From Micromonospora parathelypteridis (GTDB lineage Bacteria > Actinomycetota > Actinomycetes > Mycobacteriales > Micromonosporaceae): DNA of 64,000 nt. The stretch is from the NCBI RefSeq assembly GCF_014201145.1, contig NZ_JACHDP010000001.1, positions 4,216,001 through 4,280,000 on the forward strand, given 5' to 3'. The notes under the pieces are model-generated. The model did no database searches. It saw only the letters and a list, made by a program, of their open reading frames with translations, and had not been told where the DNA came from. A program made the translations under genes and the position numbers. This document shows positions 27,135 to 35,553 of the stretch, one piece after another (the stretch's first letter is position 1; each line of letters opens with the position of its first letter).

Positions 27135-27206
27135 GATCGTGCTCGATCAAAGATGTAGTGGCCTCGTTCGCCCCGGAGGGCACTACATCCTGGATCGAGC
27201 ACGATC
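27135..27206. repeat. Long inverted repeat upstream of the secreted pseudoprotease
   Basis: Two 26-bp arms (27135-27160 and 27181-27206) match at 24 positions around a 20-nt loop. Key parts are GATCGTGCTCGATC and GATGTAGTG with their complements. It begins 12 nt after the SRPBCC stop. It could terminate that operon. Its size and sequence resemble a dispersed palindromic element. Confidence 0.78.
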
Positions 27207-27330
27207 TTGCGTCGGCGCTGCCGGCCGGTGGCAGCGGGGCATCGCGTTATCTCGGGATCGATTACCGTCAGTCCGATCGACCTGCCGATCGTCTACCGAG
27301 GGCGATCACGTCACGGACGCGGGGGTCCAC

Positions 27331-29529
27331 TTGTCAGCACACCGTGGGCGTCGGTGGGGCGCGGCCCTGCTCGGCGCCATCGTCTTTGCCAGCCTGTTGG
27401 GCGGCGGCTCAGCTCAAGCCATCGCCAGCGCCCAGCCGGTCGCAGATGGCAACTACCGCTTCAACGTCAAGATCAGCTTCGGTGCCGAGCTCGGCTGCTC
27501 CGGCGCGCTCATCAACCAGGACTGGGTGCTGACGGCGAAGAGTTGCTTCGTCACGGGAACGACGCCCGTCGTCGCTGGCCCCCCGAGCCTGCCGAGCACC
27601 GTGCTGGTCGGCCGCACCGACCTCACCGGCACGACCGGTCAGCAGCGCGCCGTGGCGTCGCTCAAGCCGCACCCGGATCGCGACCTCGTGCTGGTTCGCC
27701 TCTCGACGCCGGTCACCGACGTCGGCCCGGTCACGCTGGCCAGCACCGCGCCGGCCGCCGCCGAGACGCTCACGGCCACCGGATACGGCCGGACGACGAC
27801 CGAATGGATTCCCAGCCGGCTGCACCAGGGCGCCTTCACGGTTGACGACGTCGCCGCCACCACGGTGGGCCTGAGTGGAGCGACGAGTGGCGCGACCCTC
27901 TGCCGGGGAGATGCCGGTGCCCCGGTGTTCCGCGACAACGCAGGCGTCACCACGCTGGTGGCCGTCGTCGCGTCCTCCTGGCAGAAGGGCTGCCTCGGCG
28001 AGGTCGAGACGCGCGACGGCGCCACGGCCACCCGGGTCGACGACCTCGCCGCCTGGATCAACGAGCAAACCGCGGACGTCCAGATCTTCGGCGTGCAGGC
28101 CGACGGGCGGCTGACCTACAGCGTCATCGACTCGGCGACCGGCGACCTGCGGGCCAACCGGACCTCGACGGCTGCTCTCAGCTTCGCGCCGAAGGCGATG
28201 GCCACGCTGAACGAGAACACCATCCTGATCACCGACACCGGCGGCAACATGTACCGGGTGGACGTCACCGGGTTCGACCCGCTGACCTTCACCACGACCA
28301 ACATCCTCGGTGGCTTCTCGCCGTACAACCGGATGACCTACGACGGCTACGGATCGCTCTACTTCATCCATGGCACTACCAACCAGCTGAACCGCCGTAC
28401 GATCACCAGCGCCAAGCCGACGGGCGCCGACATCAACCGTGGCACCGCCATCGACACCGGCTTCTCCCAGAAGACCATCGCGTCTCCCGGGCCAGGCCGG
28501 ATCCTCGGCACCATCTCGGACGGGCGGTTGCTCTCGTACCGCATCTACGGTAACGGTGAGGGTGGCTGGACGGTCGGCACGCTGGCCACGACCGGCTGGA
28601 ACGCGGCGACCCACCTGCTGTCCCCCGGCGGCGGCGTCTACTACACCCGCAACTCGGCCGGTCGACTGGACCGCTTCCGGGACGCCAACCCGCTCGACGG
28701 CAGCGGCACCGACCTCACTGCCTTCCCCAACGACCCGGTCAGCGCGAGCGGATGGAACCAGGTTCTGCTCTCGGCCCGCCCCTGGATCGGCCTGGTGTCG
28801 GTCTTCGGTGCGAAGTCGGACGGGCGGCTGTCGTACACGGCGCTCGACCCGGTGACCGGCGCCAAACGGATCTCGACGGTGTCGGCGCAGACCCTCGGCT
28901 TCGCTCCGAAGGCGATGGCCGCCCTCAACTCGGACACCCTGCTGGTGACCAACAACGAGAGCCTGTACCGGGTGGACATCACCGGTACCGATCCGTTGAC
29001 CTTCACTCGCACGGCGGAGCCCATCGGCGGTGTAGGGACCAACAGTCGGTTGGTCTACGACGGCTTCGGCTCGTTGTTCCTGCAGAGGGGCGGCGCTCTG
29101 GATCGGTACACGGTGACGAAGGCCAAGCCCGCCAACGTGACGGCCGACATCACCGCCAAGACAGCGATCATCGGTAGCGGTTTCGGAGTGCCCTCGATGG
29201 CCGCGACCGGCAAGGGTCGGCTGCTCGCCACGACGAGCGCGGGCATCCTCGCCGCGTACACCATCCCGGCGGCGGGTGGTTGGAGCCGTGTGGATCCGGC
29301 CAGCAGCGGCTGGGGTGGCGTCACTTCGCTCTTCTCGCCCGGCGGTGGGCACTACTACCGTCGCGACGCGAACGGTGTGGTGACCGGCTGGTTGGACGCC
29401 AGCCCGTACAACGGCAGTGGCACCGACCTCACGGCCTTCGTCCCCGCCGGCAGCTCAAGCACCGGCTGGGATCCGCTGCTCTCGGCGGTGCCGTACGACT
29501 CGTGGCCGGACAGCACGCGCCGATGGTGA
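27331..29529 (+). CDS. Secreted trypsin-fold pseudoprotease with tachylectin-like repeats
   Basis: About 732 aa from a proposed TTG start (GGGGG upstream); the frame is open back to 27133, but that part lies in the inverted repeat. A signal peptide (LLGAIVFASLLGGGSAQA) precedes a trypsin-like domain (about 37-260). The catalytic triad is broken: the His position is Ser71 (WVLTAKSCF instead of TAAHC), the Ser position is Ala195 (CRGDAGAP instead of GDSGGP), and only Asp118 (RDLVLVRL) remains. Residues about 265-720 hold two homologous ~225-aa blocks (VQADGRLTYSVID/KSDGRLSYTALD; NMYRVDVTGFDPLTF/SLYRVDITGTDPLTF) like tachylectin-2 beta-propeller repeats. Likely a non-catalytic binding protein. 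Confidence 0.8.
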   Translation: MSAHRGRRWGAALLGAIVFASLLGGGSAQAIASAQPVADGNYRFNVKISFGAELGCSGALINQDWVLTAKSCFVTGTTPVVAGPPSLPSTVLVGRTDLTGTTGQQRAVASLKPHPDRDLVLVRLSTPVTDVGPVTLASTAPAAAETLTATGYGRTTTEWIPSRLHQGAFTVDDVAATTVGLSGATSGATLCRGDAGAPVFRDNAGVTTLVAVVASSWQKGCLGEVETRDGATATRVDDLAAWINEQTADVQIFGVQADGRLTYSVIDSATGDLRANRTSTAALSFAPKAMATLNENTILITDTGGNMYRVDVTGFDPLTFTTTNILGGFSPYNRMTYDGYGSLYFIHGTTNQLNRRTITSAKPTGADINRGTAIDTGFSQKTIASPGPGRILGTISDGRLLSYRIYGNGEGGWTVGTLATTGWNAATHLLSPGGGVYYTRNSAGRLDRFRDANPLDGSGTDLTAFPNDPVSASGWNQVLLSARPWIGLVSVFGAKSDGRLSYTALDPVTGAKRISTVSAQTLGFAPKAMAALNSDTLLVTNNESLYRVDITGTDPLTFTRTAEPIGGVGTNSRLVYDGFGSLFLQRGGALDRYTVTKAKPANVTADITAKTAIIGSGFGVPSMAATGKGRLLATTSAGILAAYTIPAAGGWSRVDPASSGWGGVTSLFSPGGGHYYRRDANGVVTGWLDASPYNGSGTDLTAFVPAGSSSTGWDPLLSAVPYDSWPDSTRRW

Positions 29530-29555
29530 CGCGCTGACCAGACAACCGCAGTGAT

Positions 29556-29589
29556 GGTGCGGGCCACCCGGTGACGGGCGGCCCGCACC
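29556..29589 (+). terminator. Terminator after the pseudoprotease gene
   Basis: GGTGCGGGCC (29556-29565) pairs with GGCCCGCACC (29580-29589), and an inner CCCG/CGGG extends the stem past one A-C mismatch. TTTCGT follows. Confidence 0.8.
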
Positions 29590-29717
29590 TTTCGTCAACC
29601 GGGGGCCTGCCGTTCGGCTCTGGCGGGTCATCCGGCCGCTGGCTAGGCTTTCGAGGTTTGCCGGGAACGGTCCTCAGCGTCGAGGGTGCACCACGAGAGA
29701 GAGCCGGAGCGTTCTAC

Positions 29718-32039
29718 GTGTCACCGCAGGACGCGAGTCAGGCCGTCGCGGTGTCGACCGTGTCGGCACCGCCCACGCGTCCCGCCTCCGCCGACCGGCC
29801 GGCAGTCGCGACGTCCCGGACGGGCCGTGGTGGCCTGCTCGCCGCCGGCACGGTTCTGGCTGTGGAGGCGGCCTGGCTGGTCGCCGCCCTGCCGGGTGCC
29901 GCGCTCGTCAGTGACCTGGGCGCGCTGCTGGTCGCCGGGTGGACCACCGTCGCCTGCGCCGGCGCGGCCCGTCGGCACCCGGCACGGCTGCGTCGTTTCT
30001 GGACGCTGCTCGCCGTCACCATGGCACTCGCCGCGCTCGGCCGGGCGATCTGGACGGTGCAGCGGCTCGTCGGCGGCGACCTGCCGCACACGCCGGTGGT
30101 CGGAGCGGTCTTCATCGCCGGCATCCTCACCGGCACGGCCGCGCTGCTCAACTCGCCATCCGCGCCACGGACCGCGGTCGGGCGGGCCCGTACGTTGCTG
30201 GACGGGGTGATCGTCGCGCTGGCCCTGGTGCCGATCGCCTGGGTGCTGGTCTTCCGCGGGGTCGCCGCCGCCGACCTGGCCGACCCGGCGCGCACGCTGG
30301 GCTTGCTCTACCCGATGTTCGACCTGATGCAGCTCACGATCCTGGTCGCGGTCTCCGGTCCGGCTCGGCCGTTGTGGCGACCGATGAGCATGCTCGCGGC
30401 GAGCCTCACCCTGCGGGTCGTCGCCGACGTCGGCTACGTGTCGCTGGTCGCCCGGGTCGACTACACGGCCGGCCACCCGATCGACCTGTGCTGGCCGCTG
30501 AGCTACCTGCTGATCGGCCTGGCCACCCGGAACCCGCCCCCACCGGACTGCGACGGCACCGACGACACCGCCGAGTCGCCGCTGCCGCCCTGGTGGCGGG
30601 TGGCGTTGCCGTACCTGCCGGTGGGTGGGGCGATCGTCGCGGTGGTGCTGGCCCGCCGGCCCACCGGGCAGACCCCGCCGCTGGTCTTCGTGACCATGAT
30701 GTTGTTGCTCGCGGCCCTCGCCGTGCGGCAGGGGTTGGCCGCCAACGAGAACCTGCGGCTGGTGGCCCGGCTGCGCCGGCTCGCGTACGGCGACCAGCTC
30801 ACCGGGCTGCCCAATCGGCTGCTGTTCAACCGGCGGCTGCGCCTGGCCCTGCGCGACGGGCGACCGGTGGCCGTGCTGCTGCTCGACCTCGACGGGTTCA
30901 AGCAGGTCAACGACCGTTTCGGGCACGCGACCGGCGACACCCTGCTGACCGGCCTGGCGGCCCGGATGCGGGCTGCCGTGGCCGGCGACGGCACCATCGC
31001 CCGGCTCGGCGGAGACGAGTTCGCGGTGCTCGTCGACGGCGACCGACCGGTCTCACCGGAGCGGCTCGCCGAGCGGCTGTTGGACGCGTTGCGGCCCTCC
31101 GACGGCGACGAGGACGTCGGGGTGCACCCGTCGGCGAGCATCGGCATCGCCGAGTACGGCCCGCAGCACGCGTCCCACAGCGACCTGTTGCGCGACGCCG
31201 ACATCGCCATGTACGCGGCCAAGGCGGCCGGGAAGTCCGCCTACCGGACGTGCACCCCCGCGTTGCGGGAGTCCGCCGTCTCCCGTGCCGAGCTGATCGC
31301 CGACCTGCGCCGGGCGGTCGACGAGGATCAGCTGCACCTGGAGTTCCAACCGATCGTCGACCTGGCCACCGGCGCGGTACGCAGCGCCGAGGCGCTGGTG
31401 CGTTGGCGGCATCCCCGACTGGGAATGCTGCCGCCGGCGAAGTTCCTGCCGCTGGCCGAGGAGACCGGGTTGATCCTGCCGATCGACCGGTGGGTGATCC
31501 ACGAGGCGTGCCGGGCCGCGGCGACCTGGCGGGGTCGGGCGCCGGAGGCGACCGTGGCGGTGAACATCGCGGCGGCACACCTGCGCCGGCCGGACCTGAT
31601 CGCCACGGTCACCGCGGCCACCAGCGCCGCCGGGCTGGCGCCGCGGGCGTTGACCCTGGAGCTGACCGAGTCGGCGCTGATCGAGGGCACCGACGCGGTG
31701 CTGGAGCGGCTGCACCAGCTCCGGGAGTTGGGCATCAGGATCGCCATCGACGACTTCGGCACGGGTTACTCGTCGCTGAGCTACCTGCACCGCATCCCGG
31801 CGACCGAGCTGAAGATCGACCGGTCGTTCGTGGCCCGGTTGGGGTCGGACGAGCGGGCGTACGCCACGGTGGAGATGGTCACCCGGCTGGCTGGCGCGTT
31901 CGACCTGACGGTGGTCGCCGAGGGGGTGGAGACCGAGCGTCAGCACGAGGCGGTCACCGCGATCGGTTGCCCGCGCGGTCAGGGCTATCTGTACGGGCGG
32001 CCGGACGTGCCCGCCATGGTGGGCCAGAATCGGGCTTGA
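29718..32039 (+). CDS. Membrane-bound GGDEF-EAL cyclic-di-GMP protein
   Basis: 773 aa from GTG 29718; an earlier in-frame ATG (29571) falls inside the preceding terminator. Eight or more hydrophobic segments occupy residues about 30-375. A GGDEF domain follows (LGGDEFAVL, GGDEF at 431-435), so cyclase activity is plausible; no RxxD inhibitory site directly precedes it. The EAL domain has intact metal/catalytic motifs: EAL at 558-560 (SAEALVRWRHP), VNIAAAHL, LELTES, DDFGTGYSSL, KIDRSF and VAEGVET. It may make or degrade c-di-GMP in response to a membrane signal. Confidence 0.9.
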   Translation: MSPQDASQAVAVSTVSAPPTRPASADRPAVATSRTGRGGLLAAGTVLAVEAAWLVAALPGAALVSDLGALLVAGWTTVACAGAARRHPARLRRFWTLLAVTMALAALGRAIWTVQRLVGGDLPHTPVVGAVFIAGILTGTAALLNSPSAPRTAVGRARTLLDGVIVALALVPIAWVLVFRGVAAADLADPARTLGLLYPMFDLMQLTILVAVSGPARPLWRPMSMLAASLTLRVVADVGYVSLVARVDYTAGHPIDLCWPLSYLLIGLATRNPPPPDCDGTDDTAESPLPPWWRVALPYLPVGGAIVAVVLARRPTGQTPPLVFVTMMLLLAALAVRQGLAANENLRLVARLRRLAYGDQLTGLPNRLLFNRRLRLALRDGRPVAVLLLDLDGFKQVNDRFGHATGDTLLTGLAARMRAAVAGDGTIARLGGDEFAVLVDGDRPVSPERLAERLLDALRPSDGDEDVGVHPSASIGIAEYGPQHASHSDLLRDADIAMYAAKAAGKSAYRTCTPALRESAVSRAELIADLRRAVDEDQLHLEFQPIVDLATGAVRSAEALVRWRHPRLGMLPPAKFLPLAEETGLILPIDRWVIHEACRAAATWRGRAPEATVAVNIAAAHLRRPDLIATVTAATSAAGLAPRALTLELTESALIEGTDAVLERLHQLRELGIRIAIDDFGTGYSSLSYLHRIPATELKIDRSFVARLGSDERAYATVEMVTRLAGAFDLTVVAEGVETERQHEAVTAIGCPRGQGYLYGRPDVPAMVGQNRA

Positions 32040-32089
32040 CCCTCACGTAGCGGCAGGCGGGAGCCTGGTTCCCGGAAGGGAGGGGAACC

Positions 32090-32848
32090 ATGGCGTACAC
32101 GGTGGGTCAGGTGGCGAAGGTCACCGGCGTGACGGTGCGGACGTTGCATCACTACGACCAGATCGGTCTGCTCTCGCCGAGTGGGCGGACCTTGGCCGGT
32201 TACCGCCGCTACGACGACGCGGATCTGGAGCGGCTGCAACTCGTCCTGTACTACCGGGAGCTGGGTTTCCCGCTAGAGGAGATCACCGCGATCATCAGCG
32301 ACCCGGCGGCCGATCCGGCCGCGCACCTGCGCCGGCAGCACGAGCTGCTGACGGTACGGATGAAGCGGTTGCAGGAGATGGTCACGGCGATCGAGTTCGC
32401 GATGGAGGCGAGCAAGTTGAACATCCAACTCACCCCTGAAGAGCGGTTCGAGGTCTTCGGTGACTTCAAGCCGGAGCAGTACGAGGCCGAGGCGGAGCAG
32501 CGTTGGGGTGACACCGACGCGTACCGGGAGTCGAACCGGCGGGTCGCCCGTTACAGCAAGGACGACTGGCTGCGGAACAAGGCGGAGAACGAGGACTGGG
32601 GTCGGCGGATGGTCGCCGTGCTGGCCTCGGGCGTTCCGGCGGACAGCCCCGAGGCGATGGACCTGGCCGAGGAGCACCGGCAGCTCATCAGCCGCTGGTT
32701 CTACGAGTGCTCGTACGAGATGCAGACCGGGTTGGCCGACATGTACCTGGCCGACGAGCGGTTCACCGCGTACTTCGAGAACATCGCCCCGGGGTTGGCC
32801 GCGTACCTGAACGAGGCCATCCACGCCAACGCGATCAGCCGCGCGTGA
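32090..32848 (+). CDS. MerR family regulator, TipA-like
   Basis: 252 aa with GGAAGGGAGG upstream of ATG 32090. The N-terminal MerR winged helix (YTVGQVAKVTGVTVRTLHHYDQIGLLSPSGRTLAGYRRY) is followed by a coiled-coil dimerisation helix and a TipAS-type C-terminal domain (about 120-250; SRWFYECSYEMQTGLADMYLADERFTAYFENIAPGLAAYL). TipA proteins bind thiopeptide and other cyclic antibiotics and activate multidrug-response promoters. Confidence 0.9.
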   Translation: MAYTVGQVAKVTGVTVRTLHHYDQIGLLSPSGRTLAGYRRYDDADLERLQLVLYYRELGFPLEEITAIISDPAADPAAHLRRQHELLTVRMKRLQEMVTAIEFAMEASKLNIQLTPEERFEVFGDFKPEQYEAEAEQRWGDTDAYRESNRRVARYSKDDWLRNKAENEDWGRRMVAVLASGVPADSPEAMDLAEEHRQLISRWFYECSYEMQTGLADMYLADERFTAYFENIAPGLAAYLNEAIHANAISRA

Positions 32849-32851
32849 GTC

Positions 32852-32884
32852 GATGCGGTCCGGCTAGTCTGGCCGGACCGCATC
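32852..32884 (+). terminator. Terminator after the TipA-like gene
   Basis: A perfect 13-bp stem (GATGCGGTCCGGC with 32872-32884) closes a 7-nt loop 3 nt after the stop codon. Confidence 0.82.
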
Positions 32885-32940
32885 GCGGTGAGCGTCGATC
32901 GGCGACCCGGCCGACGGCGGGCCGCTCGGGGGAGATGACC

Positions 32941-33711
32941 GTGTTGAAGCCGAAGCTGATCGCCGCTGTCGCCGTGCTCGTCGTGGCGGTCGCCGCCGGG
33001 GCGTGGGCACTTGTCGCCGCCGGCGACGAGCCGGACGCGGGTCGCCCGGCGGCGTCAGCCGGTCCGGCGGATCCGGTCGGTGTGTTGAAGGCCGCCGCCG
33101 CGAAGGCGGACGAGCAGCCGTACAAACTGACGGTGGGCACCGGCGGCACGGATGGCGACGCCACGGTGCTGCTCTGGGACCCGAAGGCGAAGCGTGGTCT
33201 GGAGACCACCTCGCTGAAGGTGCCGGCGGGTGAGGTGAAGATCGAGCGCTTGACGACCGGGCCGGACGTGTACGTGCGGGTCACCGCCCCGGACCGCCGC
33301 GTTCCGGTCTGGGACGGCAAGACCTGGTGGCACGTGGGCGCACCGGGTGCCCCGGCGGCGAAGCAGGGCCTGGACAACACCCGGCTGGCCAGCACGCTGG
33401 CCGTGCCGGCGGGGGTCCGGCAGACCGGTGTGCGGGAGTACGCCGGCACGCTGGACCTGCGCGAGAGCGGTGCGGTGCTGGGCGAGGGGGTTGGCGGGGT
33501 GCTCGGTGACCGGGCCGGGGCGGTGCCGTTCACCGCGACCGTCGACGAGCAGGGCCGGCTGGTCCGTTACCGGATCGAGTTGGCCGCCGAGCAGTCGCAG
33601 ACCGCCCAGCTCGACCTGACCTACTCGGACTTCGGGCTCGCGGTGTCGGCCGAGCCGCCGGCCACCGACCTGGTCGGCGAGGACCCGCCGGCGAACATCC
33701 CCGGCGCCTGA
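32941..33711 (+). CDS. Membrane-anchored extracytoplasmic protein, possibly LppX/LprG-like
   Basis: 256 aa from GTG 32941 (GGGGGAG 6-7 nt upstream); ATG 32935 is in frame but touches the ribosome site. An uncleaved-looking N-terminal membrane segment (LIAAVAVLVVAVAAGAWALVAA) precedes a domain with ADPVGVLKAAAAKADEQPYKLTVG..., repeating beta-strands, and a DEQGRLVRYRIEL strand near the end. The layout resembles the LppX/LprAFG lipid-binding fold but lacks a lipobox Cys. Function unassigned. Confidence 0.7.
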   Translation: MLKPKLIAAVAVLVVAVAAGAWALVAAGDEPDAGRPAASAGPADPVGVLKAAAAKADEQPYKLTVGTGGTDGDATVLLWDPKAKRGLETTSLKVPAGEVKIERLTTGPDVYVRVTAPDRRVPVWDGKTWWHVGAPGAPAAKQGLDNTRLASTLAVPAGVRQTGVREYAGTLDLRESGAVLGEGVGGVLGDRAGAVPFTATVDEQGRLVRYRIELAAEQSQTAQLDLTYSDFGLAVSAEPPATDLVGEDPPANIPGA

Positions 33712-33718
33712 CGTCGGC

Positions 33719-35092
33719 TCACTCCTCGACCGGCGCGCCGGTGGAGGTGGGGGTCACCAGGAAGTCGTAGACGGTTCGGGCCATCCGCCGGACCGTCTCG
33801 TCGCCGGTGGCCATCGGCCCGGCGGTGAGGAACGCGACGGCGGTCTCGGTGCCGGGGATCAGGTAGTAGCCGACGTCGTGGGAGGCGTCCGGCAGGTCAC
33901 CGGTCTTGTGGGCCACCGGCACCCCGGGTGGCAACGCTGCCGGGATCTTGGTGTTCAGGGTCTGTTCCCGCATGAAGCCGATCATCAGGTCGCGGGAGGC
34001 GGCGGTGAGGATCTCGCCGTCCCAGACCGCGCCGAGTAGGGAGACCACGTCGTCCGGGCTGGTGTAGTTCTCCTCACCGCGTTGCGCGGCCGCGCTGTCC
34101 AGCATCCTGCGGGCCAGGATGGTGGATCGCTGGTTCATCGAGTCGATCAGCGCGTTGACCGGGGCGAACCCGCCCAGGTAGGTGATCAGCACATTCGCGG
34201 CGACGTTGTCGCTGTACTTGATCAGGTATTGGGCGAGCCGGTGCAGGGTGACCACCTGCGGGAACGTCTCGAACTGCAGTTGGCCGGTGCCGCCGACCAC
34301 GTCCGCCGGGGTGACCAGCACGCCGTCGTCGAGGGAGACCTGTCCACAGTCGACTCGGCGCAGCAACTCGACGAGGATCCACAGTTTGATCACGCTGGCC
34401 GCCTTGGGGCGGAGCGCGCCGTTGACGGCGATCTGCTGGTCGCCGTAGCGGCCGGACAGGTCGCGGACGGTGACTCCGGCCGGGTTGAGGCTGGCGTCGG
34501 CGACCACCCGGGCGAGCTGCCCGCTGAGTGGGAACAGGTGGGCTCCCGCGGCCGGGTCGGTGGGCGGCTGCGGGCTGGTGACCACCGCTCCGGTCAGCTC
34601 GATCGGCGGGCGGTGCCGGCGGATCAGCTCAAGCGTGCCCTCGCTCCGGCCGACCAACGGCACCCGGTAGCGGTAACCGGTGCCTCCGACGACGACCTCG
34701 CCACTGGCCACTCCGGCGGCGACCCGCATGGCCGGGTCGGCGACCCGGCCGGTGTCACCGTCGCAGGCGCGGTAGCGCACGGTGTGCCCGAGCGAGTCCA
34801 CCGCGAACACCCCGCCGGGGAACGACAACCAGGACACCTCGCTGGTCGGCGCCCGCTCTGGCGTCGGCTCCAGGCCGGGCTCGTGGCCCTGGTCGTCGCC
34901 GGGCGCGGCCGCGTACCCCGGCTCGGTCTGGTGTGTCGGCTCCGCGCCGGGCCCGTGGCCCGGGCCATCCGCGGTGGCCGGCCCGGTCGTCGCGACCACG
35001 GCGAGCGCGACCGCCGCCGTCAGCCACTTCAGGGGTACGCGGACCGGGGTCCCCAGCAGCGAAGATGAGCGCCTCTTGTCGCTTTTTCTCAC
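33719..35092 (-). CDS. Secreted serine hydrolase of the class A beta-lactamase fold
   Basis: 457 aa from GTG 35092. This start is uncertain because no clear ribosome site is visible. A signal peptide (about 20-42) and a His/Pro/Glu-rich linker precede a region of unknown fold (about 85-185). The C-terminal domain carries the penicillin-recognising motifs: SVIK (233-236), SDN (294-296) and KTG (396-398). The omega-loop does not show the class A ExxLN general-base motif (sequence ARRMLDSAAAQRGEENYTSP). A DD-peptidase-like or other serine hydrolase role is therefore more likely than beta-lactamase. Confidence 0.8.
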   Translation of the reverse strand: MRKSDKRRSSSLLGTPVRVPLKWLTAAVALAVVATTGPATADGPGHGPGAEPTHQTEPGYAAAPGDDQGHEPGLEPTPERAPTSEVSWLSFPGGVFAVDSLGHTVRYRACDGDTGRVADPAMRVAAGVASGEVVVGGTGYRYRVPLVGRSEGTLELIRRHRPPIELTGAVVTSPQPPTDPAAGAHLFPLSGQLARVVADASLNPAGVTVRDLSGRYGDQQIAVNGALRPKAASVIKLWILVELLRRVDCGQVSLDDGVLVTPADVVGGTGQLQFETFPQVVTLHRLAQYLIKYSDNVAANVLITYLGGFAPVNALIDSMNQRSTILARRMLDSAAAQRGEENYTSPDDVVSLLGAVWDGEILTAASRDLMIGFMREQTLNTKIPAALPPGVPVAHKTGDLPDASHDVGYYLIPGTETAVAFLTAGPMATGDETVRRMARTVYDFLVTPTSTGAPVEE

Positions 35093-35246
35093 GTTTGCAC
35101 GATATGAAGCGTCGGAGGCGGCTGAGACCAGCGGGACCGGCGTCACCCGTCCGGGCGGCGATGTCCTCCAGAGCGTGATGACACACACGTATAAAAATGA
35201 CGCAGAGGCATCACCGTCATCAGCAACACCGACCTCGGGAGGACCG

Positions 35247-35531
35247 ATGTTGATCATTGCAGGCAGCCTGCAGATCGAGCCGGCCGCACGCGAGACGTAC
35301 CTGTCCGACTGCGAACAGGTCATCGCGCAGGCGCGCGCCTCCGCCGGCTGCCTCGACTTCCTGCTCGCGGCCGACCCGCTGGAGCCGGGCCGGATCCACG
35401 TCTACGAACGCTGGGAGTCCCCGGAGCAGTTGGCCGCGTTCCGTGGCTCCGGGCCGAGCGACGCGCAGGAAGCGGCCATCCTCGACGCCGACGTGCACCG
35501 CTACCTGATCGCCGGCGTCGAGGCACCCTGA
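35247..35531 (+). CDS. Antibiotic biosynthesis monooxygenase (ABM) domain protein
   Basis: 94 aa from ATG 35247 with GGGAGG upstream. The dimeric ferredoxin-like ABM fold is indicated by IAGSLQIEPAARETYLSDCEQVIAQARASAGCLDFLLAADPLEPGRIHVYERWESPEQLAAF. Family members range from cofactor-free quinone-forming monooxygenases to haem degraders; the substrate here is unknown. It is divergent from the serine hydrolase. Confidence 0.85.
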   Translation: MLIIAGSLQIEPAARETYLSDCEQVIAQARASAGCLDFLLAADPLEPGRIHVYERWESPEQLAAFRGSGPSDAQEAAILDADVHRYLIAGVEAP

Positions 35532-35553
35532 CCGCAGACCGCGCCGGTAGCGG

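Noticed and set aside
27133..27330. N-terminal extension of the pseudoprotease
   Set aside because: It is encoded by the inverted repeat and would place 66 residues before an otherwise normal signal peptide.
29571..29717. N-terminal extension of the GGDEF-EAL protein
   Set aside because: The ATG lies inside the hairpin terminator of the previous gene, and the extension has low complexity.
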